A stretch of DNA of 64,000 nucleotides from Vogesella sp. LIG4 (GCF_900090205.1 NZ_LT607802.1:1651215-1715214), one strand, 5' to 3'. Counted from the first letter of the stretch, positions 46,774-57,500 are shown. Notes: generated by a model from the sequence alone, not told the origin. Numbers and translations are program-made.

Positions 46774-47559
46774 ATGCGCGGCAGTAGTGAACTCGAAGCC
46801 TACATCCAGGCCCTGCTGGCCGACCCGCACCAGCGGCAACAGCCGCTGGGCGAGGCGCTGGGCGAACTGTGGCAGCAGTACCAGGACCTGCTGGAGCGCA
46901 TGGAGCGCATCACCCGCGTGTCCGATGCCTACCAGAGCATGGCGCGGCAGCGCGAACTGAGCCTGGCCGAGCGCTTCGACAAGCAGCTGCGGCAGCTGGA
47001 AAAAGTGGCACGCATTTCCGACCGCTACCAGAAGATGATGCGCGAACTGAACCAGGCGCTGAAGGAAGCGGCAATGCACGACCCGCTGACCGCGCTGGTC
47101 AACCGCCGCCCGCTGCTGGAGCGGCTGCGCGCCGAGGTGGAGCGCAGCCAGAGTCGCGGGCATTCCTTCTGCGTGGCGATGCTGGACATCGACAACTTCA
47201 AGCCGATCAACGATCTGTACGGCCACGATGTGGGCGACACGGTGCTGATCGAGGCCTCGCGGCTGATGGAAGGCGAAGTGCGCGAGTACGATCTGTGCGG
47301 GCGCTGGGGCGGCGAGGAGTTCCTGATCATCCTGCCGGAAACCACGCTGCCGGAGGCCGAGATCATCGTACAGCGCGTGCGCGAGGCTATCGGCGCGCTG
47401 CGCATCCGCACCGGGGCGGCCACGCTGTCGATCACCATCAGCGCTGGCATTGCCGAATACCACGCCGGCGAGCGCGATGCCGACCTGCTCAACCGCGCCG
47501 ACAGCGCGCTGCTGCAAGCCAAGCGCGCCGGCCGCGACCGCCAGCACGTAGCTCGGTAG
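46774..47559 (+). CDS. siaD: SiaD-like diguanylate cyclase
   Basis: 261-aa cytosolic cyclase. N-terminal helical stalk (1-100, coiled coil with QLEKVARISDRYQKMMREL), then GGDEF domain with MLDIDNFKPINDLYGHDVGDTVL, the REYD inhibitory site five residues before an intact GGEEF, and RADSALLQAKRAGRD. The stalk is where SiaC docks in the Pseudomonas protein. Last gene of siaABCD; it makes c-di-GMP when SiaC is unphosphorylated. Confidence 0.88.
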   Translation: MRGSSELEAYIQALLADPHQRQQPLGEALGELWQQYQDLLERMERITRVSDAYQSMARQRELSLAERFDKQLRQLEKVARISDRYQKMMRELNQALKEAAMHDPLTALVNRRPLLERLRAEVERSQSRGHSFCVAMLDIDNFKPINDLYGHDVGDTVLIEASRLMEGEVREYDLCGRWGGEEFLIILPETTLPEAEIIVQRVREAIGALRIRTGAATLSITISAGIAEYHAGERDADLLNRADSALLQAKRAGRDRQHVAR

Positions 47560-47606
47560 TTGCCGTCGCCGGGGCGATGGCAGCGCCGCAAATGTAAGGA
47601 TTTTCC

Positions 47607-49934
47607 GTGTTGCAAACCTTCTGGCCAGGCTCGCTGCAGGCGCGCCTGGCTTTGTTCTGTTCCGTTGCCATCCTGCTGGTATCGCTGCTGCTGAGCGGCG
47701 TGGGCTACCTGCAGGACTGCGCGCGCCTGCGCCGGCTGCAGCTGCAGCACGCCGAGGACACCGTGTCGCGGCTGGCCGACGACATCGACGAGCGCGTGCG
47801 CAGCCGCCAGGTGCAGCTGGAGCAGGCTGCGGCCAACCTGCAGCCCAGTGCGGCGGAGGTGCGCAGCCAGGCGGAGGACATCATCCGCCGCTTCCGCCTG
47901 CTCAAAGGCAGCTTCAACAGCATCGAACTGTACAGCGCCGACGGGCGCATCGTTGCCGACTACCCGGCGCTGCCCGGCCGCGTGGGCGTGGATGCCAGCG
48001 ACCGCGACTACTTTGCCCGCACCCGCCAGCTGCTGCGCCCGGTGGTGTCCGGCCCGCTGCAGGCGCGTGGCAGCCTGCAGCGCAATGTGGTGATGTTCAC
48101 CGCGCCCATTCTCGACGCCCACGGCCAGTTTGCCGGCATGCTCGGCGGCAGCCTGGAGCTGAGCGCGACGGAATTCTTCGGCGACCTGCGCGGCATGAGC
48201 CTGGGCAACAGCGGCTACATCACGCTGACGGCGCGCCCGTCGCGCCAGCTGATCCTGCATCCGCAGCGCGAGCAACTGCTGCGCGTGGTGCAGCCTGCGG
48301 CCAACTCCACCCTGGCGCGGGCACTGCGTGGCGAAAACGGCAGCGAGGTAAGCGACGGTGACGGCGGCAACCTGCTGGTGTACCGCAACCTGCACAATGT
48401 GGACTGGCTGCTCACCGGCGTTGAGCCGACACAGGAGGCCTACGCGCCACTGGCCGATATCGGCAACGAATACCTGGTGCTGCTGGCGCTGGCGCTGCTG
48501 CTGGCGGTGCCGCTGGCCTGGCGCGGCGCACAGCGCCTGCTGCAGCCGCTGACTGCGCTGCAGCGCAAGATCCGGGCCATGCCGGCCGGCGAGGATGCCG
48601 CCATCGCCGTGGAAGGCTGCGACGAGCTGCAGACGCTGGCCACTACCGTGGCCGATGTCTATGCCGAGCGGCGCAGCATGGCTGACAAGCTGGCGATGCG
48701 CGAGGCCATGTTCCGCGCGCTGCACAATACCTCGCCGCTGGGCGTGTTCGTCTGCGATGCCGACGGCGTGCTCAGCTACGGCAACAAGGCCATGCTGGCG
48801 ATGGCCGGCATGGAGCGCAGCGCGTCCTACTGGTTCGGTCGCCGCTGGCTGGAGGCGGTGCACAGCAGCGATTACCAGCAGCTGCAGGCCGACTGGCGGC
48901 AGTGGAGCCGCGATGGCGGCAGCGGCGAGTTCCGCCGCCAGTTCCGCCTCAACCACGTACGGCACGAGCCGCTGCGGGTGGCGCTGCGCTGCAGCCGCCT
49001 GGGGGAGGGCGGCGCGCCGCGCTACCTGGCGGTGCTGGAGGACATCAGCGAACGCGAGACCACCCGCAGCGCGCTGCAGGCCGAGCGCGAGCGGCTGCAG
49101 GGACTGCTGCAGGGCGTGGGCGACGCGGTGATCCTGACCAGCCAGCACGACGAAGTGCTGCAGCTGAACATGCCGGCGCGGCAGCTGCTGGGCGTGAAGC
49201 TGGAAGAAGCGCAGGGGCGCAGCCTGTCGCTGTTCGTGGCGCTGAACCTGCCGGAGCGCGGCCAGCCGGTATCGCTGGCCATGCTCACCGAACTGCACCG
49301 CGAGGAAACCCTGGCGCTGGACCTGCTGGGCCGCGACCTGCGCCGGCTGCCGGTGCTGCTGAACCTGTCGGTGGTGGCTGCGACCGGCGACATGCAGGGC
49401 TACAAGGTATGGGTACTGCGTGAAGATGCCGCGCGGCGCCGGCTGCTCAGCCAGCCGGGCGAGGCGGAGCGCGACAGCGGCACCGGCCTCGCCAACCGCC
49501 GTGGCATGTTGGCCGCATTGGCCGGCCTGCTGGCCGATGACCTGGGCAGCACCCAGCCGCATTGCGTGGCCTGGCTGGAGCTGAAACAGGATGGCGTGCC
49601 GCTGGACAATACCCAGCAGGGCAGCGAGGCGCAGCTGCAGCTGGTGGCCGCGGTACTGCAACGGCGGCTGCGCAACAGCGACTGCATCGCCCACCTGGAA
49701 GGTGGTGCCTTTGCGCTGCTGCTGTACCGCTGCCAGACCGGCCATGCCGAACGCATCCTGCAGAGCATCTGCGGTGAAATCGCCAGGCTGCACCCGGCGG
49801 CGGCGGACAGCAGTGCGCTGACGGCCAGCGTGGGCATTACCGCGCTGCAGGCCGGCGATGCCGTGGCGCAGGAGGTATTGCAGCGCGCAGAGCGCCGCAG
49901 CCGGCAGGCACGAGTGGCGGCGGCCGACAAATAA
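47607..49934 (+). CDS. dCache-PAS sensor with a decayed GGDEF domain
   Basis: 775-aa membrane protein. Helix at 13-33, periplasmic dCache-type domain (about 50-285, with DYPALPGRVGVDASDRDYF), second helix (about 290-310), HAMP-like link, PAS (about 365-485), second PAS-like part (about 490-610), then a C-terminal GGDEF-like fold with LANRRGMLAALAG but EGGAF in place of GGDEF and no DxDxFK. It can hardly be a cyclase; it may bind a partner or GTP. It follows siaD by 47 nt, so it may report into the Sia circuit. Three copies of the word occur in it. Confidence 0.85.
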   Translation: MLQTFWPGSLQARLALFCSVAILLVSLLLSGVGYLQDCARLRRLQLQHAEDTVSRLADDIDERVRSRQVQLEQAAANLQPSAAEVRSQAEDIIRRFRLLKGSFNSIELYSADGRIVADYPALPGRVGVDASDRDYFARTRQLLRPVVSGPLQARGSLQRNVVMFTAPILDAHGQFAGMLGGSLELSATEFFGDLRGMSLGNSGYITLTARPSRQLILHPQREQLLRVVQPAANSTLARALRGENGSEVSDGDGGNLLVYRNLHNVDWLLTGVEPTQEAYAPLADIGNEYLVLLALALLLAVPLAWRGAQRLLQPLTALQRKIRAMPAGEDAAIAVEGCDELQTLATTVADVYAERRSMADKLAMREAMFRALHNTSPLGVFVCDADGVLSYGNKAMLAMAGMERSASYWFGRRWLEAVHSSDYQQLQADWRQWSRDGGSGEFRRQFRLNHVRHEPLRVALRCSRLGEGGAPRYLAVLEDISERETTRSALQAERERLQGLLQGVGDAVILTSQHDEVLQLNMPARQLLGVKLEEAQGRSLSLFVALNLPERGQPVSLAMLTELHREETLALDLLGRDLRRLPVLLNLSVVAATGDMQGYKVWVLREDAARRRLLSQPGEAERDSGTGLANRRGMLAALAGLLADDLGSTQPHCVAWLELKQDGVPLDNTQQGSEAQLQLVAAVLQRRLRNSDCIAHLEGGAFALLLYRCQTGHAERILQSICGEIARLHPAAADSSALTASVGITALQAGDAVAQEVLQRAERRSRQARVAAADK

Positions 49935-49955
49935 AAGCAGTAGGCGCACAAAATC

Positions 49956-49988
49956 AAACCGCCGCCATCTTGCGATGGCGGCGGTTTT
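49956..49988 (+). terminator. Intrinsic terminator of the sia region
   Basis: AAACCGCCGCCATC (49956-49969) pairs over 14 bp with GATGGCGGCGGTTT (49974-49987), loop TTGC, short T-run. It follows the sensor stop by 20 nt and faces gabD. Confidence 0.85.
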
Positions 49989-50054
49989 GCCGTTGGCGGG
50001 CAGCCGGTTTACCCCTGTTGTATTCCGGCTGCCAGTCTGACTGTCTGTCGCGGC

Positions 50055-51515
50055 TTATTTATCAATGCCACCCAGCAGCACGTACTTGATTTCCAGGTAG
50101 TCTTCGATGCCGTACTTGGAGCCTTCGCGGCCCAGGCCGGACTGCTTCACGCCACCGAACGGTGCGGCTTCGTTGGACAGGATGCCGCTGTTCACGGCAA
50201 CCATGCCGTATTCCAGGCCTTCGGACACGCGGAAGATACGGCCGATGTCGCGGGCGTAGAAGTAGGACGCCAGGCCGAACTCGGTGTCGTTGGCCATCTG
50301 GATCGCTTCTTCTTCGGTCTTGAAGCGGAACAGCGGGGCCAGCGGGCCGAAGGTTTCTTCCTTCGCCACTTTCATTTCCGGGGTCACGCCGGTGATCACG
50401 GTCGGTTCGAAGAAGCTGTAGCCCAGTGCGTGGCGCTTGCCGCCGGTTACCAGGTTGCCGCCCTTGGCCAGTGCGTCGGCAATGTGCTCTTCCACCTTGC
50501 TTACCGCGTTTTCGTCGATCATCGGGCCCTGGGTCACGCCGGCTTCCAGGCCGTTACCCACGTTCAGCTTGGCCACGGCGTCGGCGAACTTGGCGGCGAA
50601 GGCATCGTACACACCGTCCTGCACCAGCAGGCGGTTGGCGCACACGCAGGTCTGGCCGGCGTTGCGGTACTTGGAGATCATCGCGCCTTCCACGGCGGCG
50701 TCCAGGTCGGCATCGTCGAACACGATGAACGGTGCGTTGCCGCCCAGTTCCATCGATACCTTCTTCACGGTTTCGGCACACTGGCTGATCAGCTTGCGGC
50801 CAACCTCGGTGGAGCCGGTGAAGGAGAATTTCTTCACGGTGTCGCTACCGGTGAGCACGCCGCCGATTTCGGTGGAGCCGCCGGTGAGCACCGAGAACAC
50901 GCCAGCCGGAATGCCGGCGCGCTCGGCCAGCACGGCGATGGCCAGTGCGGACAGCGGGGTCTGGCTGGCCGGGCGTACCACCATCGGGCAGCCGGCGGCC
51001 AGGGCCGGGGCAGCCTTGCGGGTGATCATGGCGTTGGGGAAGTTCCACGGCGTGATCGCGGCGGTTACACCGATAGGCTCCTTGGTCACCAAGATGCGCT
51101 TGTCGGCGCCGGTGGACGGAATGGTGTCGCCGTAGATGCGCTTGGCTTCTTCGGCGTACCACTCGATGTAGCTGGCGCCGTAGGCGATTTCGCCCTTGGC
51201 CTCGGCCAGCGGCTTGCCCTGTTCGCAGGTCAGGATCACCGCCAGGTCGTCCTGGTTCGCCATCATCAGGTCGAACCACTTGCGCAGGATGCCGGCGCGC
51301 TCCTTGGCGGATTTCTTCTTCCAGCTCTTGAAGGCTTCGGCGGCGCCGTCCACGGCGCGCTGGGCTTCGGCACTGCCCATCTTCGGCACGTGGGCGATGG
51401 TTTCGCCGGTGGCCGGGTTGGTTACCGCAATGGTCTGGCCGCTATCGGCATCCAGCCACTGGCCGTTGATGTAGCACTGCTGACGCAGCAGGGAAGGATC
51501 TTTCAGGTTCAGCAT
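50055..51515 (-). CDS. gabD: NADP-dependent succinate-semialdehyde dehydrogenase
   Basis: Oxidises succinate semialdehyde to succinate, the last step from GABA. The 486-aa protein has ITPWNFPNAMITRKAAPALA (about 150), FTGSTEVGRKL, SMELGGNAPFIVFDDADLD (catalytic Glu), and GQTCVCANRLLVQDGVYD with two Cys, as in the redox-switched GabD. Length is normal (E. coli 482). It is the second gene after gabT, 77 nt apart, with a word pair in the gap. The word also encodes VGRK at 50795-50804. Confidence 0.93.
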   Translation of the reverse strand: MLNLKDPSLLRQQCYINGQWLDADSGQTIAVTNPATGETIAHVPKMGSAEAQRAVDGAAEAFKSWKKKSAKERAGILRKWFDLMMANQDDLAVILTCEQGKPLAEAKGEIAYGASYIEWYAEEAKRIYGDTIPSTGADKRILVTKEPIGVTAAITPWNFPNAMITRKAAPALAAGCPMVVRPASQTPLSALAIAVLAERAGIPAGVFSVLTGGSTEIGGVLTGSDTVKKFSFTGSTEVGRKLISQCAETVKKVSMELGGNAPFIVFDDADLDAAVEGAMISKYRNAGQTCVCANRLLVQDGVYDAFAAKFADAVAKLNVGNGLEAGVTQGPMIDENAVSKVEEHIADALAKGGNLVTGGKRHALGYSFFEPTVITGVTPEMKVAKEETFGPLAPLFRFKTEEEAIQMANDTEFGLASYFYARDIGRIFRVSEGLEYGMVAVNSGILSNEAAPFGGVKQSGLGREGSKYGIEDYLEIKYVLLGGIDK

Positions 51516-51537
51516 GGTGTGTGTCCTTGTTATGCAA

Positions 51538-51572
51538 TGCGGCCAACGTTGCGTGGTGCAAGGTTGGCCGCA
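51538..51572 (-). terminator. Word-pair hairpin between gabT and gabD
   Basis: TGCGGCCAAC (51538-51547) and GTTGGCCGCA (51563-51572), 10 bp plus an inner TTGC/GCAA, in the intercistronic gap. It may trim or stabilise the gabT transcript and lower gabD. Confidence 0.55.
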
Positions 51573-51592
51573 ATTCAGCTCAATTCAATTGA

Positions 51593-52858
51593 TCAGGCCT
51601 TGATGGCGGCAACCAGCTTCTGCAGCGCTTCTTCGAAGATGGCGTCTTCGATGGTCAGCGGGAACAGGAAGCGGACAACGTTGCCGTACACGCCGCAGGT
51701 CAGCAGGATCAGGCCGGCTTCCAGCGCCTTGGTCTGCACTTTCTTGGTGAAGTCGGCATCGGCTTCGTGGCTGCCGGCCTTGTTGAACTCCACGGCGATC
51801 ATGGCGCCCAGGCCGCGTACTTCGGCGATCTGCGGTACTTCGGCTTTCAGACCGTTGATGGTTTCCTTCAGCTGGTTGCCCAGCTGGTTGGCGCGCTCCA
51901 GCAGTTTTTCTTCCTGGATGGCCTGGATCACGGCCTTGGAAGCGGCCAGTGCCAGCGGGCTGCCGGCGTAGGTGCCGCCCAGGCCGCCCGGTGCCGGTGC
52001 GTCCATGTATTCGGCCTTGCCTACCACGGCGGAGATCGGGAAACCGCCGGCCATGGATTTGGCCATGGTCATCAGGTCCGGTGCCACGTCGTAGTGTTCC
52101 ATGGCGAAGAACTTGCCGGTACGGGCAAAGCCAGCCTGTACTTCGTCGGCGATCATCAGGATGCCGTGCTTGTCGCACAGGGCGCGTACGGCGCGTACCC
52201 ATTCGGCCGGCGCGGCGTAGAAGCCGCCTTCGCCCTGAACCGGTTCGAAGATGATGGCGGCCACGCGGGTGGCTTCGATGTCGTACTTGAACAGGTGCTC
52301 GATGCTGGCGATGGAGTCTTCAACCGATACGCCGTGCAGCGGGTTCGGGAACAGTGCGTGGTACACGTCGGACGGGAACGGGCCGAAACCGATCTTGTAC
52401 GGTGCTACCTTGCCGGTCAGCGCCATGCCCATCAGGGTGCGGCCGTGGAAGCCGCCGCCGAAGGCGATGATGCCCGGACGGCCGGTGGCGGCGCGGGCGA
52501 TTTTCACGGCGTTCTCCACGGCTTCGGCGCCGGTGGTGTAGAACGCGGTTTTCTTGGCGTAGTTGCCCGGGGTCAGCTGGTTCAGCTTTTCGGCAACTTC
52601 GATATACAGTTCGTACGGCACCACCTGGTAGCAGGTGTGGCTGAATTTGTTCAGTTGCTCGGCAACGGCAGCCTGAACCTTGTCATGCAGGTGACCGGTG
52701 TTCAGCACGCCGATACCACCGGCAAAGTCGATGTAACGCTTGCCTTCGGTGTCCCAGATCTCGGCGTTCTTCGCGCGCTCGGCGAAGAAGGAACACATTA
52801 CGCCTACACCGCGCGGGGTAGCGTTGGCTTTACGTTGCATCAGTTCTTGCGGGCTCAT
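51593..52858 (-). CDS. gabT: 4-aminobutyrate aminotransferase
   Basis: PLP enzyme that moves the amino group of GABA to 2-oxoglutarate. The 421-aa protein has the cofactor stretch TTGAEAVENAVKIARAATGRPGIIAFGGGFHGRT (in parts), EPVQGEGGFYAAP, IADEVQAGFARTGKFFAMEH and the PLP-Lys in TMAKSMAGGFPISAV. Starts MSPQELMQRKANATPRGVG, with GGAGAG upstream. It leads gabD. Together with puuB it can move putrescine to succinate. Confidence 0.93.
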   Translation of the reverse strand: MSPQELMQRKANATPRGVGVMCSFFAERAKNAEIWDTEGKRYIDFAGGIGVLNTGHLHDKVQAAVAEQLNKFSHTCYQVVPYELYIEVAEKLNQLTPGNYAKKTAFYTTGAEAVENAVKIARAATGRPGIIAFGGGFHGRTLMGMALTGKVAPYKIGFGPFPSDVYHALFPNPLHGVSVEDSIASIEHLFKYDIEATRVAAIIFEPVQGEGGFYAAPAEWVRAVRALCDKHGILMIADEVQAGFARTGKFFAMEHYDVAPDLMTMAKSMAGGFPISAVVGKAEYMDAPAPGGLGGTYAGSPLALAASKAVIQAIQEEKLLERANQLGNQLKETINGLKAEVPQIAEVRGLGAMIAVEFNKAGSHEADADFTKKVQTKALEAGLILLTCGVYGNVVRFLFPLTIEDAIFEEALQKLVAAIKA

Positions 52859-53179
52859 TGAATCTCTCCTTGTAGACGACGGTTCCGGCTAGCGCCGGAC
52901 GGGGGGCGCCGGCGGGGCTAGAGCATGTGTTGCATTCTAGACCCGTGTTTAGCAAAAAGCCACATGCGATTGATAAATTAAACACCCATGATTTTGCGGG
53001 TGCTTGTTTGTTTCGCTATGCGGTTTTGCGTGCCGCATTGCGGCCGACGTGTAAGTAAAAACGCTCCCGCCGGCCTTGGCAAGACCCGCGGGAGCGTTTG
53101 CTGAAAATTAGGGCTCAGCCCGTCATTCCGTTGTGCTTTGTGCAGCGCCGGCACGGCCTGGCGCCATGTTGCGCGCCGC
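52859..53179. promoter_or_regulatory. gabT promoter region and tolC 3' end, no gene
   Basis: 321 nt without a gene. An inverted repeat GTGTTTA (52945-52951) / TAAACAC (52979-52985) could be an operator for the gab genes; the intrinsic terminator of the efflux operon is at 53057-53100. Low-GC part at 52940-53010. Confidence 0.4.
53057..53100 (-). terminator. Intrinsic terminator of the efflux operon
   Basis: AAACGCTCCCGC (53059-53070) pairs with GCGGGAGCGTTT (53088-53099); on the minus strand the stem ends in a T-run. It lies about 80 nt after the tolC-like stop. Confidence 0.8.
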
Positions 53180-54484
53180 TCAGAAGAAGCGGTTCACGCT
53201 GGCTACTGCCTGGTCGTCCAGTTCGCCGGCCGCCAGCGCCAGGGCGAGGCGTGCATACAACAGGTTGTAACGTGCCGAGGCCAGTGCGCGTACCGCGTCC
53301 TGATAGCTGCTTTCGGCGTTCAACAGGTCGAGGTTGGTGCGCACGCCGACTTCGCGCCCCAGGCGGGTGGCGTCCAGCTTACTCTTGGCGGAGACCAGCA
53401 GCTGTTCCTGCGCCTTCACCTGCGCGGCGCCGTTGCTGACGCCCAGCCAGGCGCTGCGCACTGCCAGTGCCACTTCGCGGCGGGACAGTTCCAGGTCGTC
53501 GCGCGATTTCTCCAGGTTGGCCGCAGCCTCGCGCACCTGCGAGTTGATGCCGCCGCCGGCGTACAGCGGCAGCGTCAGGTTGACGCCCACGCTGTTGCCG
53601 GCGGTGCTGCCGCGGCCGCTCAGGCGGCTGGCGGGGTCGGTGGCGTGGTTGATGCTGTAGCCGGCGGATAGATCCACGGTGGGCAGGTGCTTGCCGCGGG
53701 CGGCGGTGAGGTTTTCCTCGGCCAGCTGTACCTGCTGCCGCGCGCTCTTGATGTTGAGGCTGCCGGCTTCGGCGCGATCCAGCCACGCTTGCAGGGTGCC
53801 CAGTTCGTTGCCCAGATCGACGCGGCCCTTGAGGTGGTTGATCTGCTCCGGCTTCAGGCCGGTGAGCTTGGCCAGGGTGTTGCGCTTGATTTCCAGGTCG
53901 CTCATGGCGGCAATTTCGCTGGCCAGGGCGCCGTCGAAGCCGGCTTGCGCTTCATGGGTGTCGGTAATGGTGGCGGTGCCGACTTCGAAGGCCTTCTTCG
54001 CCTGCGCCAGCTGGTGCTCGAACGCCTTCTTGGTGGCCTGGGTGGCGCTCAGCACGTCCTCGGCCAGCAGCACGTCCAGATAGGCGCGTGCCACGTCGGC
54101 GATCAGCTGCTGGCCGCTGGCACTGTATTGCACCTCGGCCAGCTCGCTGCTGATGCGGCCTTTCTTGTAGCCGGTGTAGCTGGCCACGTCGAACAGCGGC
54201 TGGTTCAGCTGCACGCCGACACTGCTGCTGTGGTAGGGGTCGGCATCCGGCCGGATCGGGTCGGTGCGGGTGATGCCGGCGGACAGCCCCACGCTGGGCA
54301 GCAGCAGGGCGCGGCCCTGTACCGCTTTTTCCTGGCCGGCCAGCAGGCTCTGCCGCGCACCGGCATAGCCGGCATCGTAGTCGCGGGCGGCCTGTACCGC
54401 GGCGGCCAGATCGAAGGCGGCGGCCGGCAGGCTGCCGCACAGGGCCAGCATGCCGGCAACTATCAGCTGGGTTTGCACTTTCAT
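53180..54484 (-). CDS. TolC-family outer membrane efflux channel
   Basis: 434-aa outer-membrane protein with a signal peptide (MKVQTQLIVAGMLALCGSLPAAAF) and the duplicated TolC pattern: N-half YDAGYAGARQSLLAGQEKAVQGRALLLPSVGLSAG, C-half repeated with LTLPLYAGGGINSQVREAAANLEKSRDDLELSRREV and the helical coiled coils. Length is that of TolC (about 430-470). It is the last gene of the tetR-MFP-RND operon, 102 nt after the pump gene, and serves it. Confidence 0.92.
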   Translation of the reverse strand: MKVQTQLIVAGMLALCGSLPAAAFDLAAAVQAARDYDAGYAGARQSLLAGQEKAVQGRALLLPSVGLSAGITRTDPIRPDADPYHSSSVGVQLNQPLFDVASYTGYKKGRISSELAEVQYSASGQQLIADVARAYLDVLLAEDVLSATQATKKAFEHQLAQAKKAFEVGTATITDTHEAQAGFDGALASEIAAMSDLEIKRNTLAKLTGLKPEQINHLKGRVDLGNELGTLQAWLDRAEAGSLNIKSARQQVQLAEENLTAARGKHLPTVDLSAGYSINHATDPASRLSGRGSTAGNSVGVNLTLPLYAGGGINSQVREAAANLEKSRDDLELSRREVALAVRSAWLGVSNGAAQVKAQEQLLVSAKSKLDATRLGREVGVRTNLDLLNAESSYQDAVRALASARYNLLYARLALALAAGELDDQAVASVNRFF

Positions 54485-54586
54485 CGAATTACCTGCATCG
54501 AGTTATCTATCAGTTCTGAAGCGGGCTGAAACCGAGACCATAACGCATAGTCGTCCACCTTTCAGCCCAGAGTTTATTAATAGTCG

Positions 54587-57500
54587 CTAACCCGGGCGTT
54601 TTACCCGGAACCAGGCGGCGTACAGCGCCGGCAGGAACAGCAGCGTGAGTACGGTGGCGATCAGCAGGCCGCCCATGATGGCTACCGCCATCGGCCCCCA
54701 GAAGGTACTGCGCGTCAGCGGCACCATTGCCAGGATGGCGGCCAGCGCGGTGAGCATGATGGGGCGGAAGCGGCGCACGGTGGAGCCGACCACCGCCTCG
54801 AAGCGGTCTATGCCCTCGGCGATGTCGCTTTCGATCTGGTCCACCAGGATCACCGAGTTGCGCATGATCATGCCCGCCAGCGCGATCACCCCCAGCATGG
54901 CCACGAAGCCGAACGGCGCGCCGAACAGGATCAGCGTCAGGGTGACGCCTATCATGCCCAGCGGTGCGGTAAGCACCACCAGCAGCGTGCGCTGGAAGCT
55001 CTTGAGCTGCAGCATCAGCAGGGTGAACACGATGATCAGCATCAGCGGCTGCACCTTGGCGATGGCGCCCTGCGACTTCTGGCTGGCTTCCAGCGAGCCG
55101 CCCAGCTCGATGTGGTAGCCCAGCGGCAGCGTCTGCTCCATGGCCTGCAACTTGGGCCACAGCGCCAGCGAGATATCGGAGGCCTGCACGCCGTCGGCGG
55201 CATCGGCGCGCACCGAGATGGTGGGCAGCCGGTTGCGGCGCCAGATGATGCTGTCTTCCGGCGTGTAGCGGATATGGCCGATCTGCGCCACCGGTACGTA
55301 CTTGCCGCTGGCGGTCTGGATCATGAGGCTGCCCAGAGCGGCCACGTTGCGGCGCTCGTCGTTGGACAGCCGCGCCACCACGGCGATGGCCTTGTCGCCC
55401 TCGCGCCACTCGGTCACGCTGCTGCCGGTGAGCAGCAGCTGCAGCTGGCGCGCCAAGCCCTGGCTGGAGATGCCCAGTGCACGTGCCTTGTCCTGGTCGA
55501 TGTCCACGCGCAGCGCCTTCACCTGCTCGCCCCAGTCATTGTTGACGTGGCGCACCGCCGGGTGGCTGCGCAGCAGGTCTTCCACCCGGGCGGCAATGGC
55601 GCGCACCTGGTCGTGGTCGGGGCCCATCACGCGGAACTGCACGGCGTAGCCCACCGGCGGGCCGTTCTCCAGCCGGGTGACGCGGCCGCGCACCAGCGGG
55701 AAATCGTTTTCGAACAGCTGCTCCAGCTTCTGTTTCACGTTTTCGCGCACGTGTTCGTCGCGGGTCATCACCATCAGCTGCGCGTAGTTCAAGTGCTGCT
55801 GCTGCTGGTCCAGCGGCAGGTAGAAGCGCGGGCTGCCGCCGCCGACATAGCTGGTGACGCTGACAACATTACCGTCGCCGTGCAGCTTCTGCTCCAGCCT
55901 GGCCACTTCGCGCTGGGTGGCGGCGTAGTTGGCGCCCTGCGGCAGCCACATGTCCACCAGCAGCTCCGGCCGGTTGGAGGAGGGGAAGAACTGCTGCTGC
56001 ACGAACAGCTTGAACGCCACCATGGACAGCAGGAATGCGGCCAGGGTCAGCGTGATCACCGTCTTGCGGTGGTCCAGGCTCCATTCCACCGCGCGGCGGA
56101 AGCGGCGGTAGAACGGCTTCTGGTACACGTCGCCATGTTCATGCCCGGCCAGGCTGGCCGGCAGCAGGTGGAAGCCGAGGTAGGGGGTGAACACCACCGC
56201 GACGATCCACGACAGCAGCAGCGCCAGCGATACCACGGCGAACAGGCTGAACACGTATTCGCCGGCGTTGGATTTGGCCAGCCCCACCGGCAGGAAGGTG
56301 GCGGCGGTGATCAGCGTGCCGGTCAACATCGGGAAGGCGGTGCTGGTGTAGGCGTAGGTGGCGGCCTGGAACTTGTTCCAGCCCTGTTCCAGCTTCAGCG
56401 CCATCATTTCCACCGCGATGATGGCATCGTCCACCAGCAGGCCCAGTGCAATGATCAGCGAGCCCAGCGAGATGCGCTGCAGGTCGATATTGAAGAAGTA
56501 CATGGCGAGGAAGGTCATCGCCAGCACCAGCGGAATCGACAGCGCCACCACCACGCCGGTGCGCAGGCCGAGGCTGAAGAAGCTCACCGCCAGCACGATT
56601 ACCACCGCCTCCACCAGCGAGTGCATGAATTCGCTTACCGCGTTCTTCACCACCTTGGGCTGGTCGGATACCGCGTCCACCTGCACCCCTACCGGCAGCT
56701 TGGCGTGCAACTGCGCCATTACCTGCTCCAGGTTCTGCCCCAGTTTCAGCACGTCGCCGCCGGTTTTCATGCTCACCGCCAGGCCGATGGCCGGCTTGCC
56801 GTCAAAGCGCATGCCGAAGCTGGGCGGGTCGACGAACTGGCGCTCTACCTTGGCCACGTCACCCAGGCGGAAGCTCCTGCCGCCGGCGGAGAGCGGGGTG
56901 TCGGCAATGGCCTGCACCGAGTTGTAGCTGCCGCTGACGCGCACCCAGATGCGCTCGCCGGCGGTGTCGTAGCTGCCGGCCGGGGTCATGGCGTTCTGTG
57001 CGGCCAACGTTGCCCACAGCGTGCTGGCATCCAGCTGCATGGCGGCCAGCTTGGCGCTGTCCAGCGTCACGTAGATGCGCTCTTCCTGCTCGCCGACGAT
57101 GTCCACCTTGCCCACGTCCGGTACGCGCAGCACTTCCAGCTTGGCCTGCTCCACGTACTTGCGCAGGTCCTCGTAGCTGAAGCCGTCGCCGGTGAAGGCG
57201 TACAGGTTGCCGAAGGTGTCGCCGAATTCATCGTTGAAATATGGCCCCTGCACGCCGGCGGGCAGGGTGTACTGCATGTCGCTGATCTTCTTGCGCACTG
57301 TGTACCACAGCTGCTGCACGTTCTTCGGCGGCACTTCCTCGCGAATGGACAGGATCAGCGTGGCCTCGCCCGGCTTGGTGTAGCTCTTCACATATTCGAG
57401 CTCGCCCATTTCCTGCAGCTTCTTTTCGATCTTGTCGGTGACCTGCTGCTCGGTTTCCTGCGCGCTGGCGCCGGGCCACAGCACGCGCACCATCATGGCC

